From Cucumis sativus (Eukaryota; Streptophyta; Magnoliopsida; Cucurbitales; Cucurbitaceae), in assembly GCF_000004075.3 (NCBI RefSeq), contig NC_026660.2, positions 29,639,498-29,703,497 of the forward strand: a stretch of 64,000 nucleotides of DNA. Reading direction: 5' to 3'. The notes under the pieces are model-generated. The model had not been told where the DNA came from, did no database searches, and saw only the letters and a list, made by a program, of their open reading frames with translations. Shown piece after piece: positions 1 through 12,964 of this stretch. The translations under genes were made by a program, and so were the position numbers. Within the stretch, counting starts at the first letter, position 1, and each line of letters begins with the position of its first letter.

Positions 1-3000
1 GGCAAGTGGCAAGCTTATGTGTTTTTAATGTAAATTGTGAAATATTTAGAAATTAAACTAAACTAACCTTACCCGATTGCAAATCTTAGACATAAAAAAG
101 GGTTTCAACAGAACCTGATATGGTCAATATTTGAAGGTTTGGTTTTGTTTTCACTTTCATGTGAAACACGAACAGACACATAGCCAGTTGGGATGTTTAG
201 TTTTATTTTGACTACTTTTCATTCAATTAAATGATATGGTAGGGTTCATATGCACAGGGTTGAGGATTCAGGTAAAAAAGTTACAGTTGAGCCGTTTAGC
301 AGAAATATTACCTCTTTTTTTAGTATAATAATTAGATGTTATGGAAACGATGTTAATTACTATTAAGCTAAATAAGTTTTGCCTTAATGTATTAATGACG
401 ATTGATGTAGATCGAATGACAGTGAGGGAAACGGATTGGATTGGTCCAGGTGGATTGGATGGTATCATATTTTGAGAAATAAAGGAGAAAGATTAATGAG
501 TAGTGGTAGTGTGGAAGAGAATGACGTTATCGTTATTTTAAATATTTGAATTCGAAGGGATTTGGTTCGATCGGATGTGGGTGACAGAAGGTGGGTTACC
601 GACTCACCGTCACCCACGTTATCCCACCTTCTCTAATTTACAATCCCAGTTCGAGTTGGGCCTTGGGCCTGAGCCTGAGCCTGGATCTCCACCTACCTCT
701 TCTAAGGATCCGACTCAAATCACCCTATAACCCTTCCTCTTTTCTCCTTTCTCTCTGATGTCTATTATTCAATATTCAACACCAAAATTATGCCCAAAAC
801 TTTCACTACTAACAATATAATATATAATGGTATTTTTCTAAAAATCACCCATTTAACAAATCTATTACTCCCCTCACATGTAGTTGTGAATTTCAATCAA
901 AATTCACTCTATTTTAAGTTAGTTCGCATCTTATTTTATAATTGTCGTAACTCTTTTTATAATCTTATTACTCTACAATTACATATATATCTCATATTTG
1001 TAGTACACCTCAATTATATAAACTACATTTTTATTGAGCGTCACGATTGTGTAAATAAATTGTGTTGGAGAATCTTTGAAAAGAAAATTTTGATTGAATC
1101 AAGAAAGTAAAATTATTAAAATTAAAATAAACTAAAAGAGAGAAAATGAATAAAGAATTAAATTAATGTTGTTACCCTAAACTCAATTTAGTCTCTCTAT
1201 TTAAGTTTTTCTATAATGTATGTTTACCCCAATATTTATTTTTTCCAACCTTTATATTTTGTAATCTTTTGTTTCCAAAACTATTTTAAAAACATTAATT
1301 GTATTTATTGCATTTATATTAATAACATTTTCTAACTATCGTTTTTCTCAATTTAAATTTAATTTAACACTAATTAATTTAACATTAATATAGCATAGAT
1401 GGAACTATAATTATTTAATTAAAATACGGTTAATGCATGACATAATTAGAAGGATGTTTTTGTCCAAAACTATTTTTTTAAAAAGTTGGCTTTTTAAATA
1501 GATATAGACATTGATTTGACAAGACTAAAGATGAGAAGTTTTATCAAAAAGAAGAAATCACTTTGAAAGATAATCTGCATTTACTTTAATTCATTAAGAC
1601 TTAACATTAAGCATTATATGGAAACCAAGAGGCACACCACAACTTAATTTATGATAAAGATATTAAATTTTAATGAAATCAAAATATATTCATTATGATG
1701 AAACCTTTTCTTTGGCCAAGAGATCAAATTATCCGAGTAATGAAATCTTTTGGCCAACCAAAGATTTTATCTAACTTCACCTTTACACACTGCAAAAAGA
1801 AAATATATATCCTTTTCACTTTTGTTTCTTTTTCCTCTTTTCTTTTCTTTTCTTTTATTAATTTTTTAACCTTAATATAAATTAAATGAGAGAATATTTG
1901 CCACATGAATCACAAGTCATTAGTTTTAGCTTTAGAAGTAGTGTGTTTCAAATTATTCTAAAATGGGAAGAATTACTTTTAAACATATGTTTTTAATAAT
2001 TTAAAACTAATTTTTAATGATATGAGAATTGTGTAGTATCAAATTAATATAGACATATATATCATTGATCAAAGGATAATTTCAAAATCACTCATCTCAA
2101 AATGACTTAAAGTTATTGTTTCAATTTTTGTTCTGTTTTTTGGTGAAAGAAAATAAGACTTATTGACACTAAAACTTATAAAGTTATATATGATGAGAAG
2201 ATTGACACAAAATAAAGCATTTAGTTGATTTGCATAATGCAGGTAGGAAGGGGAAAATGTTAGGAAAAGTAAGTAATAATAATAATGAAATAATGTGACA
2301 TATTGAGCATTCAGCATTCAGCATTGAGCATATTAAAAAAGGTTGAAAGGAAAGATAAAGAGTAAGATAGTGACTCTTTACCTTACCAATCAAGCGAAAG
2401 TAATGTATATATCGGATAGGAACTATGAACTATGAAGGGACCCTTCAAATTATTCTCTATTTTCATTTTTTTCCTCCTTTTCAATTCCATTTTTCTCTCA
2501 GCCGCAAAATTCAAATATATATAATTTATTGTTAATTAACTTTACAGGGAAAAGTATATACAACTTTTCTTCTCCAAACATTGATACATATTAATTTTAA
2601 AATTATCAGTGTTTATTATTATTATTTTTTAAAAATGTGGATGGAAATGAAAAGTGAATTTTAAGGAGAAAAAGAAAAGGAAGGGTATAATGAAGAGGGA
2701 CCAAGGCTGCGTTGTTGGTTGGAGCATAATGTGAATGTCAAATCCAAAGTGTGTATAAAATAAAAGAAAACAATAACTTTACAGAATGCAATTTGGCACA
2801 ATCTCTCATGCCTTCATAATACTTCATATCTGGACTTAGAGAAGAAGACCACCAGGAGAGTTGGAATATCATTTATATATATCATATAATGTGGTGTGAT
2901 TGTGAAGAATAAGATTATTATGCCCCACTTGTAAGTGCAAAGCTAACATTTTGCATTATTCTATCGTGGAAATTCCAACAAAGCTTTGTGGGGACTCTCA

Positions 3001-4600
3001 TTTTTTGAAAAATTCATTAAAACTAATACAATTTGTCCAAATGAAGATTCAATAAAAATCCTACGCATACACTATGCATCTTACTAAATTAATAGTAATA
3101 AGCAGATAAACTTGGGAAATTACAGGTGTTGTGTATTCAAATAAAACTTTCATTATCAAGATCTTGTAAATCAAAATACATTGATTTAAAAACATATAAA
3201 TTTTGTTGAGAATGCATTGAAATTTAAAAACATGAACATACCACTTTTTATTTGTAAAAGGAAAAAAATATATATGGGAAATCTATGGTTTAGTCATTAG
3301 TGGGGGGATGTTAGAAAAATTATAACAATTCTGTATGACTTTTAAAGTGATGACTTATTTGGAGATCCTTTTTATATAATCTAAAAAGCCCAAAACTTTG
3401 GGAGATAAGAATGAACATTATAATTCCTAGATTTTGAATATTTTATATAAAGAGGAAAATGATAAATACATATAAATTAATAATAATGCTGTACAGACGT
3501 AGTGTAGTGTCTCATCTTGCTCAAGATATGCAATAATCTTCCTATCCACCCTAACTATATCATTTTTTTTCTTTTATCTCCTTTCTTCTCTCTTTTCCCA
3601 ATTTATATTCTTTTTATAATTAATACTTTGCACCTTTACCAATTAAAAAGAGTAGCCACCCAAATGTCACTTATTTAGGTGAGATTGGGTAAGTTTCAAA
3701 CCTATTTTATCCCTTAATATCCCTTTGGTAACTATTGAATTCTTCTTTAAAAAATCCTTTATTTTCAAATAATTATTATATAACAATAAATACCTATATT
3801 TTTAGCCAATGTTTGTTTGTTTTTTTTAAATATAATAGATTAAATTTAAAGAAAATTATAGGTAAATGTAATGTTTACAAGCTAGAGTTAAAAAGATGGT
3901 TGTAAGTAAAGTTCAAATCATTCAAATTCTAAGTAAACTTAAGTGTGATTAAATGAAACACTTATTTAGTGAATCACAACATACAAAGCTAAGCAATCAA
4001 AATCACAGGGGTAAATTACATTGAGTCATATTTTAACATCAACATAATTCAATAGTTTAGGCAGTTCTGATAACAACTAACAAAATATATGCGTATTCCA
4101 AAAAGATGAAAATGTAAAAGTGGGGGATAAAGTAAAGTATAAAAGTAATTAGATTATTATTGGAAGCATATCATATAGCATATTCAAACTAAAAGAATCA
4201 CATCACAGTTACGATAACAAAATTATATTCAAAACAGAAAGTGAAAATTTATGAATTCTGATACACAATTCCCAGAGATTAATAAAAGTCTCCCCCCATC
4301 TTTCAATTTTCTAAATCAAAATACAAACAAACACACATACATATATATTATACATAGATTATATATATAATATATATTTCCTTTTCAATTACTACCCGAA
4401 ACCATCTGATCTCAGCCCTCCAAATTTACATCCGATCCTTCACTTGTAACCCACCGGCAGCAAAATCATAATTTCCCCCAACTTCATTTGTACATATATA
4501 TATATATATTTATAATCAAACATAGAGATTTTTTTTTTTTTAATTATTGAAGAAAATTAATCAATTTCGGGAAGAAGAAAAAACTCCCCTCAATTTCCAT
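1..4600. other. AT-rich intergenic spacer
   Basis: No coding region is supported here. Open frames are short, low in complexity and have no family resemblance. At 656-669 there are two TGGGCC motifs, preceded at 577-632 by interleaved inverted repeats (separate entry). The CT-rich stretch after 735 looks like a plant 5' leader, but no convincing reading frame follows. The rest is A/T-rich spacer with simple repeats, for example the TA runs around 4345-4375 and 4495-4510. Confidence 0.65.
577..632. repeat. Interleaved inverted repeats (A-B-A'-B' order)
   Basis: Arm A (GTGGGTGAC, 577-585) is exactly complementary to A' (GTCACCCAC, 609-617). Arm B (AGAAGGTGGG, 586-595) is exactly complementary to B' (CCCACCTTCT, 623-632). 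The arms alternate, so the two stems cannot nest and an RNA copy would form an H-type pseudoknot. Two TGGGCC promoter-type motifs follow at 657-669. The function is unknown. Confidence 0.7.
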
Positions 4601-5104
4601 TTAAAGATCAGTTGGGAACTCGGAAATGCTCTCTAAATGCGGCCTCCAAACTCCGACTCTCCCCCGCCGCTTGTCCTTCTGAACCGTTGTCAATTTCTCC
4701 GACAGAATTTCACTCAGGTACCGATCTGAAACTACTAAATTCGTCACCGATATACCCGAGCCCACGCCGGTTCCGGGTAATGGCAATTCCTTCTTTTTCT
4801 TCTTGGAGAGAGATTTGGAGCGGGGCTTTTCCGGGGCAGGAGGAAGGGGCATGAGAAAGTAAATTTTGCCGCGTTGGAGCTCGGCGTCGGGCGGGAGGAT
4901 CACAATCTTAGGGACGACGCGGTCGTCGGAAGTGGGGGAGGAGGGTTTTTTGAGCACGTGTTTAGGATTGGCCTTCATGACATCACTGGCGCGGATGGAG
5001 CCGGCGATTTCTTGGACGTGGCCGTCGCAATGGACGATTCTGATGACGTCGAGAGAGCCACATGGGAGTATGCAGGAGAGGCAGCATCTAATGGCGTTCT
5101 TCAT
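4601..5104 (-). CDS. PADRE (DUF4228) domain protein
   Basis: Encodes a 167-residue protein in one exon, starting MKNAIRCCLSCILPCGSLD. The N-terminal cysteine-rich start, the segment DVIRIVHCDGHVQEIAG, the SIRASDVMKANPKHVL stretch and the later GKIYFLMPLP strand are typical of plant DUF4228/PADRE proteins. That family contains many genes induced by pathogens or abiotic stress, and its biochemical role is not established. The open frame runs on upstream to about 5326, but that part is a lysine/glutamate and phenylalanine-rich translation of a GAAA-type repeat. I therefore chose the start at 5104, where family similarity begins. The middle is basic (KSLSKKKKKELPLPG) and could act in nuclear localisation. 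The reverse-strand open frames in the same DNA are shadows. Confidence 0.85.
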   Translation of the reverse strand: MKNAIRCCLSCILPCGSLDVIRIVHCDGHVQEIAGSIRASDVMKANPKHVLKKPSSPTSDDRVVPKIVILPPDAELQRGKIYFLMPLPPAPEKPRSKSLSKKKKKELPLPGTGVGSGISVTNLVVSDRYLSEILSEKLTTVQKDKRRGRVGVWRPHLESISEFPTDL

Positions 5105-5290
5105 GGGCGGGGTGTAGAGCTCTGTTTTGGGTTGTTCTGTTTTCTCATAAAGAGGAGAAAAAAGTAAGGGAGTTTTTTTTCTTCTTCTTTCTTTTCTTTC
5201 TTTCTTGTTGCAGAGAATGATCAAAGAGATGTATAGAAATAGAATTGGAAGGGAAATTATATTGAAAGCGAAAGTGAAAAGAGTTTTTTT

Positions 5291-5317
5291 TTCTTTCTTT
5301 CTTTCTTTCTTTCTTTT
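5291..5317. repeat. (CTTT)n microsatellite
   Basis: About six CTTT units, roughly 190 bases upstream of the PADRE start codon. It probably lies in that gene's leader or core promoter, where it reads as GAAA on the coding strand. Confidence 0.8.
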
Positions 5318-6808
5318 GGGTTCCAAAAATCTGTGTTACCAATGATGTCTATATGCATAGTTATATATATATTTATAATACCAACCTTTTTAGCTTTGCC
5401 TTTCACTTCCTTTAGAATTACATCTCAAAAGTGTGTGTTTGTGTGTTGTGTTGTGTATGTATGAAGGGAGAATTTCCTTTTCTTTTAAAGAAAAAAGAAA
5501 ACAAGAATTGTTATGGGTTTGGATTGGATGAAATTCATGGCATTAATAATTGGCAGCCTCCACCTGTACTTTCCCCTTTGGATCCATCACACAAAGGGTC
5601 CCCTCCTCACCCCTCTCCTTTCCCCCCTTCAATAATTCATTAGTTTTACTACTACTTTTCCCCCCTTCACCCTTCTATTCAATCTAATTCTCTATCCATT
5701 TCACTTAACCACCTCCATCAATAAGGTTTGGATTAACCCGTTACATTATATATTGGTATGAACTATGTAGAAATAGAGTCCATTTTTCATATTATGACAT
5801 TTTCACAAAAGAAAAAAAAAAGAAAATTAAGTTGAAGTTGAAACAAAGGTCTTGGTGTGGTCTGGCAAATAGCAGGAGATTAATTAGGTATAAATGAATC
5901 ATAATCTGTTTTTAGAACACGTGAATGGGGAGAGGAATGAAACGTCATAACAAATATTAGGTGAAGAAGAGGGAAGTGCAGCACTGTTATTGTAGTTGTA
6001 GTTGTAGCTAGGTCCCATTATATATATGTGTGTGTATGATTCTTTGGTTAAAGAATATGTTTGAAATAAAGAAATTAGGGGGGGAAATCTTGAAATTTGA
6101 GGTTAGAGGTACAGATTCATTTGGTTTCATTGTCTAACCCTAAACCCCAAAGCAAAATGTCATGTGGGTTGTTGTTCCTTTCAATGGAAAGTCAGGCCCT
6201 TTCATTGTGTGTATTTACTTTTTTGTTTATCTCTTTTGTTTTGACTTCATCAGTGGAGTTGTTGTATCTACTTACACTACCTTTTTTTTCTTTTCTTTCT
6301 TTCACACACATACATATATACATACACACACCCATTTTCTTTATATTTCATAACTAAAACCCAAACCTATTCAATTCAAACACATTATCATTACATAAAA
6401 CAAACCCCCCATTATCATCATCATCATCGTCTTTATCCATAAAAACCAAAAGCCAAAATAAAAATAATAACAATAAGAAGAAAAAGCGCATCTCATTTTG
6501 TACATTGAATTTGTACCCATAAACCAATATTCTTTGATTTGATTCATTTTCATTTTAATACGGATTATTACATCCTTTTTATTTTTCATTCTTTTCTTGA
6601 GTTCACTAACTTTCGTCTTTAAAAGAAAAAAGAGAGATTTAATTAAATTGTAATTGGACGAAGGATGTCCTATTGATCTTGGGTTAATGTCCCATCAAAT
6701 GTATGTGCCCCCGCCCATTTGTTAGTGGGCAGCATGTGATTTTGTGGTATCAACAAAGAAGAGGGCTCCATCCAACACTTCTTTCTTTCTTTCTTTTTCT
6801 TTTTCCAT

Positions 6809-6843
<35 letters not shown>

Positions 6844-8414
6844 TTTACCCATATTATAAATAGAAATTTTGTATGATATAGTTACTTTTTTATTTGAAGT
6901 TTAGTAGAGTTCTGCATAATTTAAATCTAACATGATTAGTTAATTAGTTTGGTTGTGATAAGATGAGTCATCTTGTATGATGTTTTTTCCTTATATCCCT
7001 TTAGTTTTAGTTAGATGTAATACACCAGAAGAGAAACTTGGAAAAAGAAAACCTCTTTTTTCCAAAATGTTTAGTAAAGCTCTCTTGTATAATAAAAAAT
7101 TTTAAGTAGAGGAACCTGAATGAAAATGAAGCTAATAATAAGGCTATAATGGATTAAAAGCTAATTGATGACAGAGTTTTGAATTTCCTCTTTCCAGAAC
7201 AAATAGACAAACAGTTATTTTATCATCAAGTTTTGGTTTTATGTGTAATTGTTTTATCCTTAAAAACACTTTGGATTATATGATGTGACAAGCATCAAAA
7301 GTATAAATACACATATGATATGACAATTCATATTTTATTCCATATTAATTTTCAATTTGCAGGCTCCCTCTCTCGGGTCCTTTTGAGCAACCACACTGTT
7401 CATTCAATTTTTCTTTTTCTTTCATTATTTATGGAAAATTTTCTATTCGTATGAGAAAAATGGTTTTTTCTTTTCATAAAGCCCCGTGAATAAAACAAAT
7501 GCAAGAGTTGTTGTTGTAGGGGACTTAGTAGAGTTTAAACCTTAAAGAAAGTCTGCAGATATTTGATATAAGATATGAACACTACTTTTCTATCCAACTA
7601 TATATCAAGGTGGCCGTCCATTTGCATAACAGAGAACCTATACTGATGTAGTTAATTAGTTGTGTATGGTCACCAACACATTAAAAATCAAGTTAGCATT
7701 AAAGGAATTAAGTATCTTTTTCAATATACTTCAAATGTCTGGAACCCTTTTTATTATATAAGAAGAGATGGTTTCATTAAAAATCACTTTGACTGACATA
7801 TAAAGTGGGAAAAATGCAACAAAGTTGAAAGAAATAAATATAAAGTTCATTGTGGGTTATACTATAAAGTTGAAAGAAATAAAATTGAGAGAGAATGGTA
7901 TTACAAAAATTGTATATATTCATATCTGATCTCTAAGTACTCAAAACATATCTCTATTTTCTCTGACTTTAACCTCCAAAAATCCAACACAAAGTACTAT
8001 TGGACCTCTCCCAAATGGCCTACATTTTATCCACAACACTACACAATAACTAACCATATCTTTGAAAACACTATTCCCTCTACAACATATAATTGAATTC
8101 ACATACACCTAATTGATTTCAGGACAATAGAATTTTTAAAATCATCCATGTGTTTGAATGCCTCTTTTGTATGTCTCTTCTTGATGTTATTACACTACAA
8201 AATTATTGCACTACCCCAGATAAATCCTTTCTTTTGGGATTTGATTGGACTCCCTATCCTTTATTTTTTTATTGGGATAAAAAAAATATTTATTAAGTTT
8301 TAAACTAATAATAATTGATCTAAGCAATAAATATATATGAGAATTTAAACTTCGATCTCAAAGAATAGTACATATTTGAGCCCATTGGACGTGAAGTGAA
8401 GACTAGAGAGTCAG

Positions 8415-8450
8415 ATGTCACGTGTAGGCCCAATTATTTCGAGGCCCATA
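8415..8450 (+). promoter_or_regulatory. PEX7 proximal promoter: G-box and GGCCCA elements
   Basis: A CACGTG G-box at 8419-8424 is followed by two GGCCCA motifs, the reverse complement of the TGGGCC site II element, near 8427 and 8443. They sit about 170-200 bases before the PEX7 start codon. Site II elements are common in promoters of constitutively expressed plant genes. No clear TATA box was seen. The regulatory role is inferred from position. Confidence 0.5.
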
Positions 8451-8620
8451 GCATTCTTTAAAATAAAAGTTGAAAAAAAGAAGAAGAAAATTGGAATGGA
8501 ATTTCCGGTGATTAAATAAAAAAGAAAAAGGAAAAAAGAAAAAGAGATGTGTAGCTTCGAAGTTCGAAATAAGCGAGAGGGTGAGATCAGAAAGAGAGAC
8601 TTTCTTCCTACCATTCAACT

Positions 8621-9571
8621 ATGCCCGTCTTTAAGACTCCCTTCAATGGCTACTCCGTCAAGTTCAGCCCCTTCTACGAATCCCGCATCGCCGTCGCTAC
8701 CGCCCAAAATTTCGGAATCCTCGGCAATGGTCGCCTCCACGTCCTCGATCTCAATCCCGCCGGTCCCATATCCGAACACATCGCCTTCGACACCGCCGAC
8801 GGAGTCTACGACGTCTCTTGGTCCGAATCTCACGACTCTCTTCTCGTCGCCGCCATCGCCGATGGCTCTGTCAAGCTCTACGACCTCGCTCTTCCACCCA
8901 CTTCTAATCCCATTCGATCCTTCCACGAACATACTCGCGAGGTTCACTCTGCTGACTACAACCCCGTTCGTCGCGACTCCTTTTTGACTTCCTCTTGGGA
9001 CGATACCAGCAAGCTTTGGACCCTAGACCGCCCCACCAGTGTCAGAACATTCAAAGAGCATGCCTATTGCGTCTATTCCTCCGTCTGGAACCCTCGTCAC
9101 GGCGATGTCTTCGCTTCCGCATCTGGCGATTGTACCGTTCGCATTTGGGATGTGCGAGAACCAGGCTCCACTATGATAATTCCGGCTCATGATTTCGAAG
9201 TTCTATCTTGCGATTGGAATAAGTACGACGATTGTTGTATTGCTACGGCTTCCGTCGATAAATCAATTAGGGTATGGGATGTTAGGAGCTACAGGACCCC
9301 GGTTTCTGTATTGAATGGCCATGGGTATGCAGTTAGGAAAGTCAAATTCTCCCCTCATCGACAGGGTTTGTTAGCCTCATGCTCCTACGATATGACTGTG
9401 TGCTTGTGGGATTACATGCTCGAGGATGCTCTTGTTGGAAGATATGATCATCACACTGAATTCGCTGTAGGAATAGATATGAGTGTGCTTGTTGAGGGCC
9501 TGCTTGCCAGCACTGGATGGGACGAGCTTGTTTATGTATGGCAGCATGGGACGGACCCAAGAGCCCCTTAA
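8621..9571 (+). CDS. PEX7: Peroxisomal targeting signal 2 receptor PEX7 (WD40)
   Basis: A 316-residue WD40 propeller in a single exon, the size expected for plant PEX7 (about 317 residues). In the cytosol PEX7 binds the N-terminal PTS2 nonapeptide of matrix proteins such as thiolase and malate dehydrogenase. It then docks them at the peroxisome with PEX5 and PEX13/14. The start MPVFKTPFNGYSVKFSPFYE is the family N-terminus. WD-type repeat ends are visible as GSVKLYDL, DTSKLWTL, CTVRIWDV, KSIRVWDV and MTVCLWDY, with a last blade ending ELVYVWQHG. The strong GC bias at third positions in the first half sets it off from the AT-rich surroundings. The frame is intact. An overlapping +1 frame of 146 residues, rich in Ser/Pro/Thr, is a shadow. 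Confidence 0.97.
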   Translation: MPVFKTPFNGYSVKFSPFYESRIAVATAQNFGILGNGRLHVLDLNPAGPISEHIAFDTADGVYDVSWSESHDSLLVAAIADGSVKLYDLALPPTSNPIRSFHEHTREVHSADYNPVRRDSFLTSSWDDTSKLWTLDRPTSVRTFKEHAYCVYSSVWNPRHGDVFASASGDCTVRIWDVREPGSTMIIPAHDFEVLSCDWNKYDDCCIATASVDKSIRVWDVRSYRTPVSVLNGHGYAVRKVKFSPHRQGLLASCSYDMTVCLWDYMLEDALVGRYDHHTEFAVGIDMSVLVEGLLASTGWDELVYVWQHGTDPRAP

Positions 9572-12500
9572 GAAAAGGAAAGATTTTGCTGCTTCCTTTA
9601 AATTTATGAATTTTTCATATTACAGTTCATAGGTTTTAAGTGAATAAGCCATTTTAGTGTTACGTAAAAAAAAAAAAAAGAAGAAGAAGAGAGAAAGCGC
9701 TACTTGTTGGCAGAATATATGTTCGTCAAGATTGAACTGAGTGTGTTATAATAGTCATTTGCTTTGTTCAAGATTGAATATATATAAACTTATTTTTCTC
9801 AAGAACTTGAGATCTACATAATCTCTTCTACGCTGTCTTTGTACGTTTTTTCAAATTATCTGCTTGAGAAATCCACTTGAATGAATGTCTACTAGTGCTA
9901 AAAAAACTCTTATCTGCTTCCCATATCCTTATTCCTTTTGTTGAGTGTCTGCTAATTACATTCTGAAGGAATCAGTTTGAGTATGTAACAGTGAGCATAT
10001 TCGTAGTTTTAAGTTACATTATCTTCCTCCTAGAGTATGAAGTTTACGTTGCCTTTTCACAAGATTCCTCTTTTAGGATCATCTTAGTTGCTACTGTAGA
10101 GTCTTTGGCCCGTGAGATATTGTAAGTACTCTACCTTTCGTTGTGTTATCCTGGAATGAATGTTTCACTCCTTGCAGAATTTTTTTCCCTCCATATTTTG
10201 CTTGACCTTATGGTTGGATATTTTGATTGAATGATAGGCTGCTAGGCATGCATGCTTGTTTGAACGTGACGTAGACTACTTATGTAGATGCCAACTTGAA
10301 ATTTGCCTGATTGAATTATCCAGTGCATCATTTCAACAGAAGGGATCAAAACTAGAAAACTAGATTAGGAGCTTAGCAGAATTCTGGCTATTCTAGAACT
10401 AGATATGCAATTCACTAGTTAGTGATCCTAAAATTACGACTATCTTCTGGTGTTTAGACTTGGAATGAGTTTATGATGACTCTTGAGACAAGTATTTTCA
10501 TTTTAAAAAACTCTTTCTATAATCACCTTATAAGAGGAACTAATGCTGTGCTTCCTCTAAGTATCATGTATGTGTTGGAAAGTGCTTTGGATCGGTCAGA
10601 AGCATTTTATCCCTGACCCACCTTTACTCTTGTGGTTCATTTATGATCAATAGGAACTCTGTGTGGACTTCTCTTAAATGGTTTTTTAAACCTTCACCCA
10701 TGTATTTGGGATCTCCTTTTAGTAAATATGTACTGGTTTTGGATGGGAGTAAAGACAATAATTTGAAATCGCATCACCTTTAGTTGCTGGGGCTGTATTT
10801 CATAAGTTGTTCTGCTGCATAGAAGAATGAAAAGTCATACAGTATTCTTGATTGCCTTTATCTACCTACTCTAATGTATCTGTGTGTTGTATGGTTGTGA
10901 TTATTATAAAAGTGAATGCTTAGAAAGTTGGCATTTTCCAATTCATGCCAAAAAAAGTTACCAACTGTAGATGTAGGATGTTGAAAAGGCTGCAACCGCA
11001 CACTCTCATCTTGTATTACTAACTGTACACATTCAGGCACACACTTGCACATAAGAAAGATGAAATCATTCTACCGAAACTCTCATCTGTATAATATAAC
11101 TTGAGGAATTTAATGAATTTGAACACTTTACCTTTCACTTGTGTTTAACATATCTTTGTGTTTATAGTTTCTATCTGTATATATTAAGCAAGTGATTTCA
11201 AGCTCTTAAAAAGTTAATTCGAACAATTTAATTTTATTATAAATTAGTTTGTGATTCCTTGATGCAGTGTCAATACCCCTATTGACCCAAAGCTTTAAAT
11301 TCAATGGTAGTTACATTCTGAACTGTTTTGTATAATTTGGTTGAATGTTGTTTCTCGTTATCTCAATTTTGTTACAGTACAGCCAGCAGAAGGGAAAGAG
11401 AGAGGAAGGCAAACATAAACAGAGGTTGGGATTGGTAGTTGGCACTGCCTTCTTCAGTCAAACACAAGCACCACTGACTTCTGATTTCCATTTTGCCTCA
11501 TAACCTATCTCTCTCTCCTTCTCTATGTGTCGTCAAAAGCTCGGCCTACATGTCTAATTTAAGCCCAACTTTGTTCGTTTTTATATGGCCCTTTTGAAAA
11601 ATAGCCCAACGTTTCATGAATTATTCCAGCCCTAAGTTCAAAGGAGGAGTGGGATTCAGTTCAGATTAGCCCTTTTTTTAGAAGTACCAGTCTTTTGATT
11701 CCAATACAACACACACACACACAAACTTTTATATTTTAGTAAAGATTAGAATGAATATACCAATGCAAGTTACTTAGATTGTTGAAATTTCCAATTGTTG
11801 TGTGTGAAATTTCCCAAGTCCAAGGGCTTTAGTACTTGTTTTACTCTCTCTTTTTCTTTTCTTTCTTTTTCTTTTATTAGTTTCAGAATGGAGAAAATAT
11901 AAATCTTCTTCGTTTCAATAACTTTGAGGTAATTATTGTTCTTCCACGTTTCAAAAAAAGACAATCCTTTTCTTAAAGAAAAAACAGTTCTTAACTATTT
12001 AACTTTAATCTTCAAGCAATATTTATTAATTATTTTTTAGTTAAAGAAGCATATGGTTGTGTAGGGTGATTCAAACTCTAGTTAACGGTGTATCTCTTAA
12101 CTAGTAAAATTTATATTTAGTTAGCAATCATCAAACTTTTGGTTTGAAGTTTTGATCATGTTACTTGTCACGAATAACTTTTGTGAGCTCTATGCAACTA
12201 CCCTCCAAATTTACAAATTTTATTTTATTTATTTTTTAAGCTCAACAACATCCCAATTGAAATTTACAAATTTTATTTTATTTATTTTTTAAGCTCAACA
12301 ACATCCCAATTGAAATAGAGACTCTCTTAAAACCCCATGATTAAAAATATACCCTTTAATTCGGTTGAAATTCACCGAAGTTAGTGAATGATGGATTTAA
12401 TAGCATATCTAAAGATAAGTTAAACCATTATCCAAACATAACTTAATATATAGATGAACACAAAAAGTGAAAGGCATTTGTTGTCTGATGTTGGATATGC

Positions 12501-12964
12501 AGTCCATGACGTATAGAAATGAGTTGTGAACATTATTTGTATATTAAAGTGAAGATTATGCAATAGGTGTGAAGAGAAAACCTAAGTATACAGATTATAA
12601 TTATATAAGAGTTTTCTACTTCCATGGGGATTCAATGATGTGTGTGCACGTGTTCGGTTATGTATGCAATGAATGTGAATGCCCAAACCAAATGACCTCA
12701 TTCTCAATCAACTAAAAAAAAAACGAAAAAAAAACTTCATTTCCTTTAATATCTCCCTGCCCTATAATTATTATTCCTTACAATTATGGGGTGGGTGATT
12801 TTGCAATAAGAGACCACATTATTCTCATATCTCTCCTCTCTGCACTGATAAACCAACTTTCACTTGATCACCAGAAAAGAAAAAAAAACTAATGGTTGTA
12901 GCCCTATTCTGTCTCTCTATATATGACATCACACACACAATTAATATTATATATATGTTGGCAT
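9572..12964. other. Intergenic spacer downstream of PEX7
   Basis: Convergent spacer between PEX7 (+) and the GARP gene (-). The part from 9572 to about 11400 is less AT-rich than most spacers here and may include a long or spliced PEX7 3' untranslated region, but I could not find an exon with coding character. It contains a 53-base tandem duplication at 12207-12316 (separate entry). Nothing else is supported. Confidence 0.55.
12207..12316. repeat. Perfect 53-base tandem duplication
   Basis: The unit starting AAATTTACAAATTTTATTTT occurs at 12207-12259 and again, apparently without mismatch, at 12260-12312, followed by the first few bases of a third copy. The identity implies a recent replication or repair slippage event. 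Confidence 0.9.

Larger units (their letters stand above)
5105..8620. other. Intergenic spacer with simple repeats
   Basis: This lies between the divergent PADRE gene (-) and PEX7 (+), so it must hold both promoters. It contains a TTTC/CTTT repeat near 5291-5317 that reads as GAAA in the probable leader of the PADRE gene, and a CT run followed by a TA run at about 6812-6845. No further gene is supported; the 60-90 residue frames here are low in complexity. Confidence 0.65.

Noticed and set aside
790-1110. 106-residue frame after CT-rich leader-like sequence
   Set aside because: AT-driven composition, no domain and no family resemblance; the upstream promoter-like patch alone is not enough.
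4612-5167. Three plus-strand frames of 80-97 residues
   Set aside because: They are antisense to the PADRE gene and have no similarity.
8547-8987. 146-residue Ser/Pro/Thr-rich frame
   Set aside because: It overlaps the strongly conserved PEX7 reading frame in another phase and is a by-product of its codon bias.
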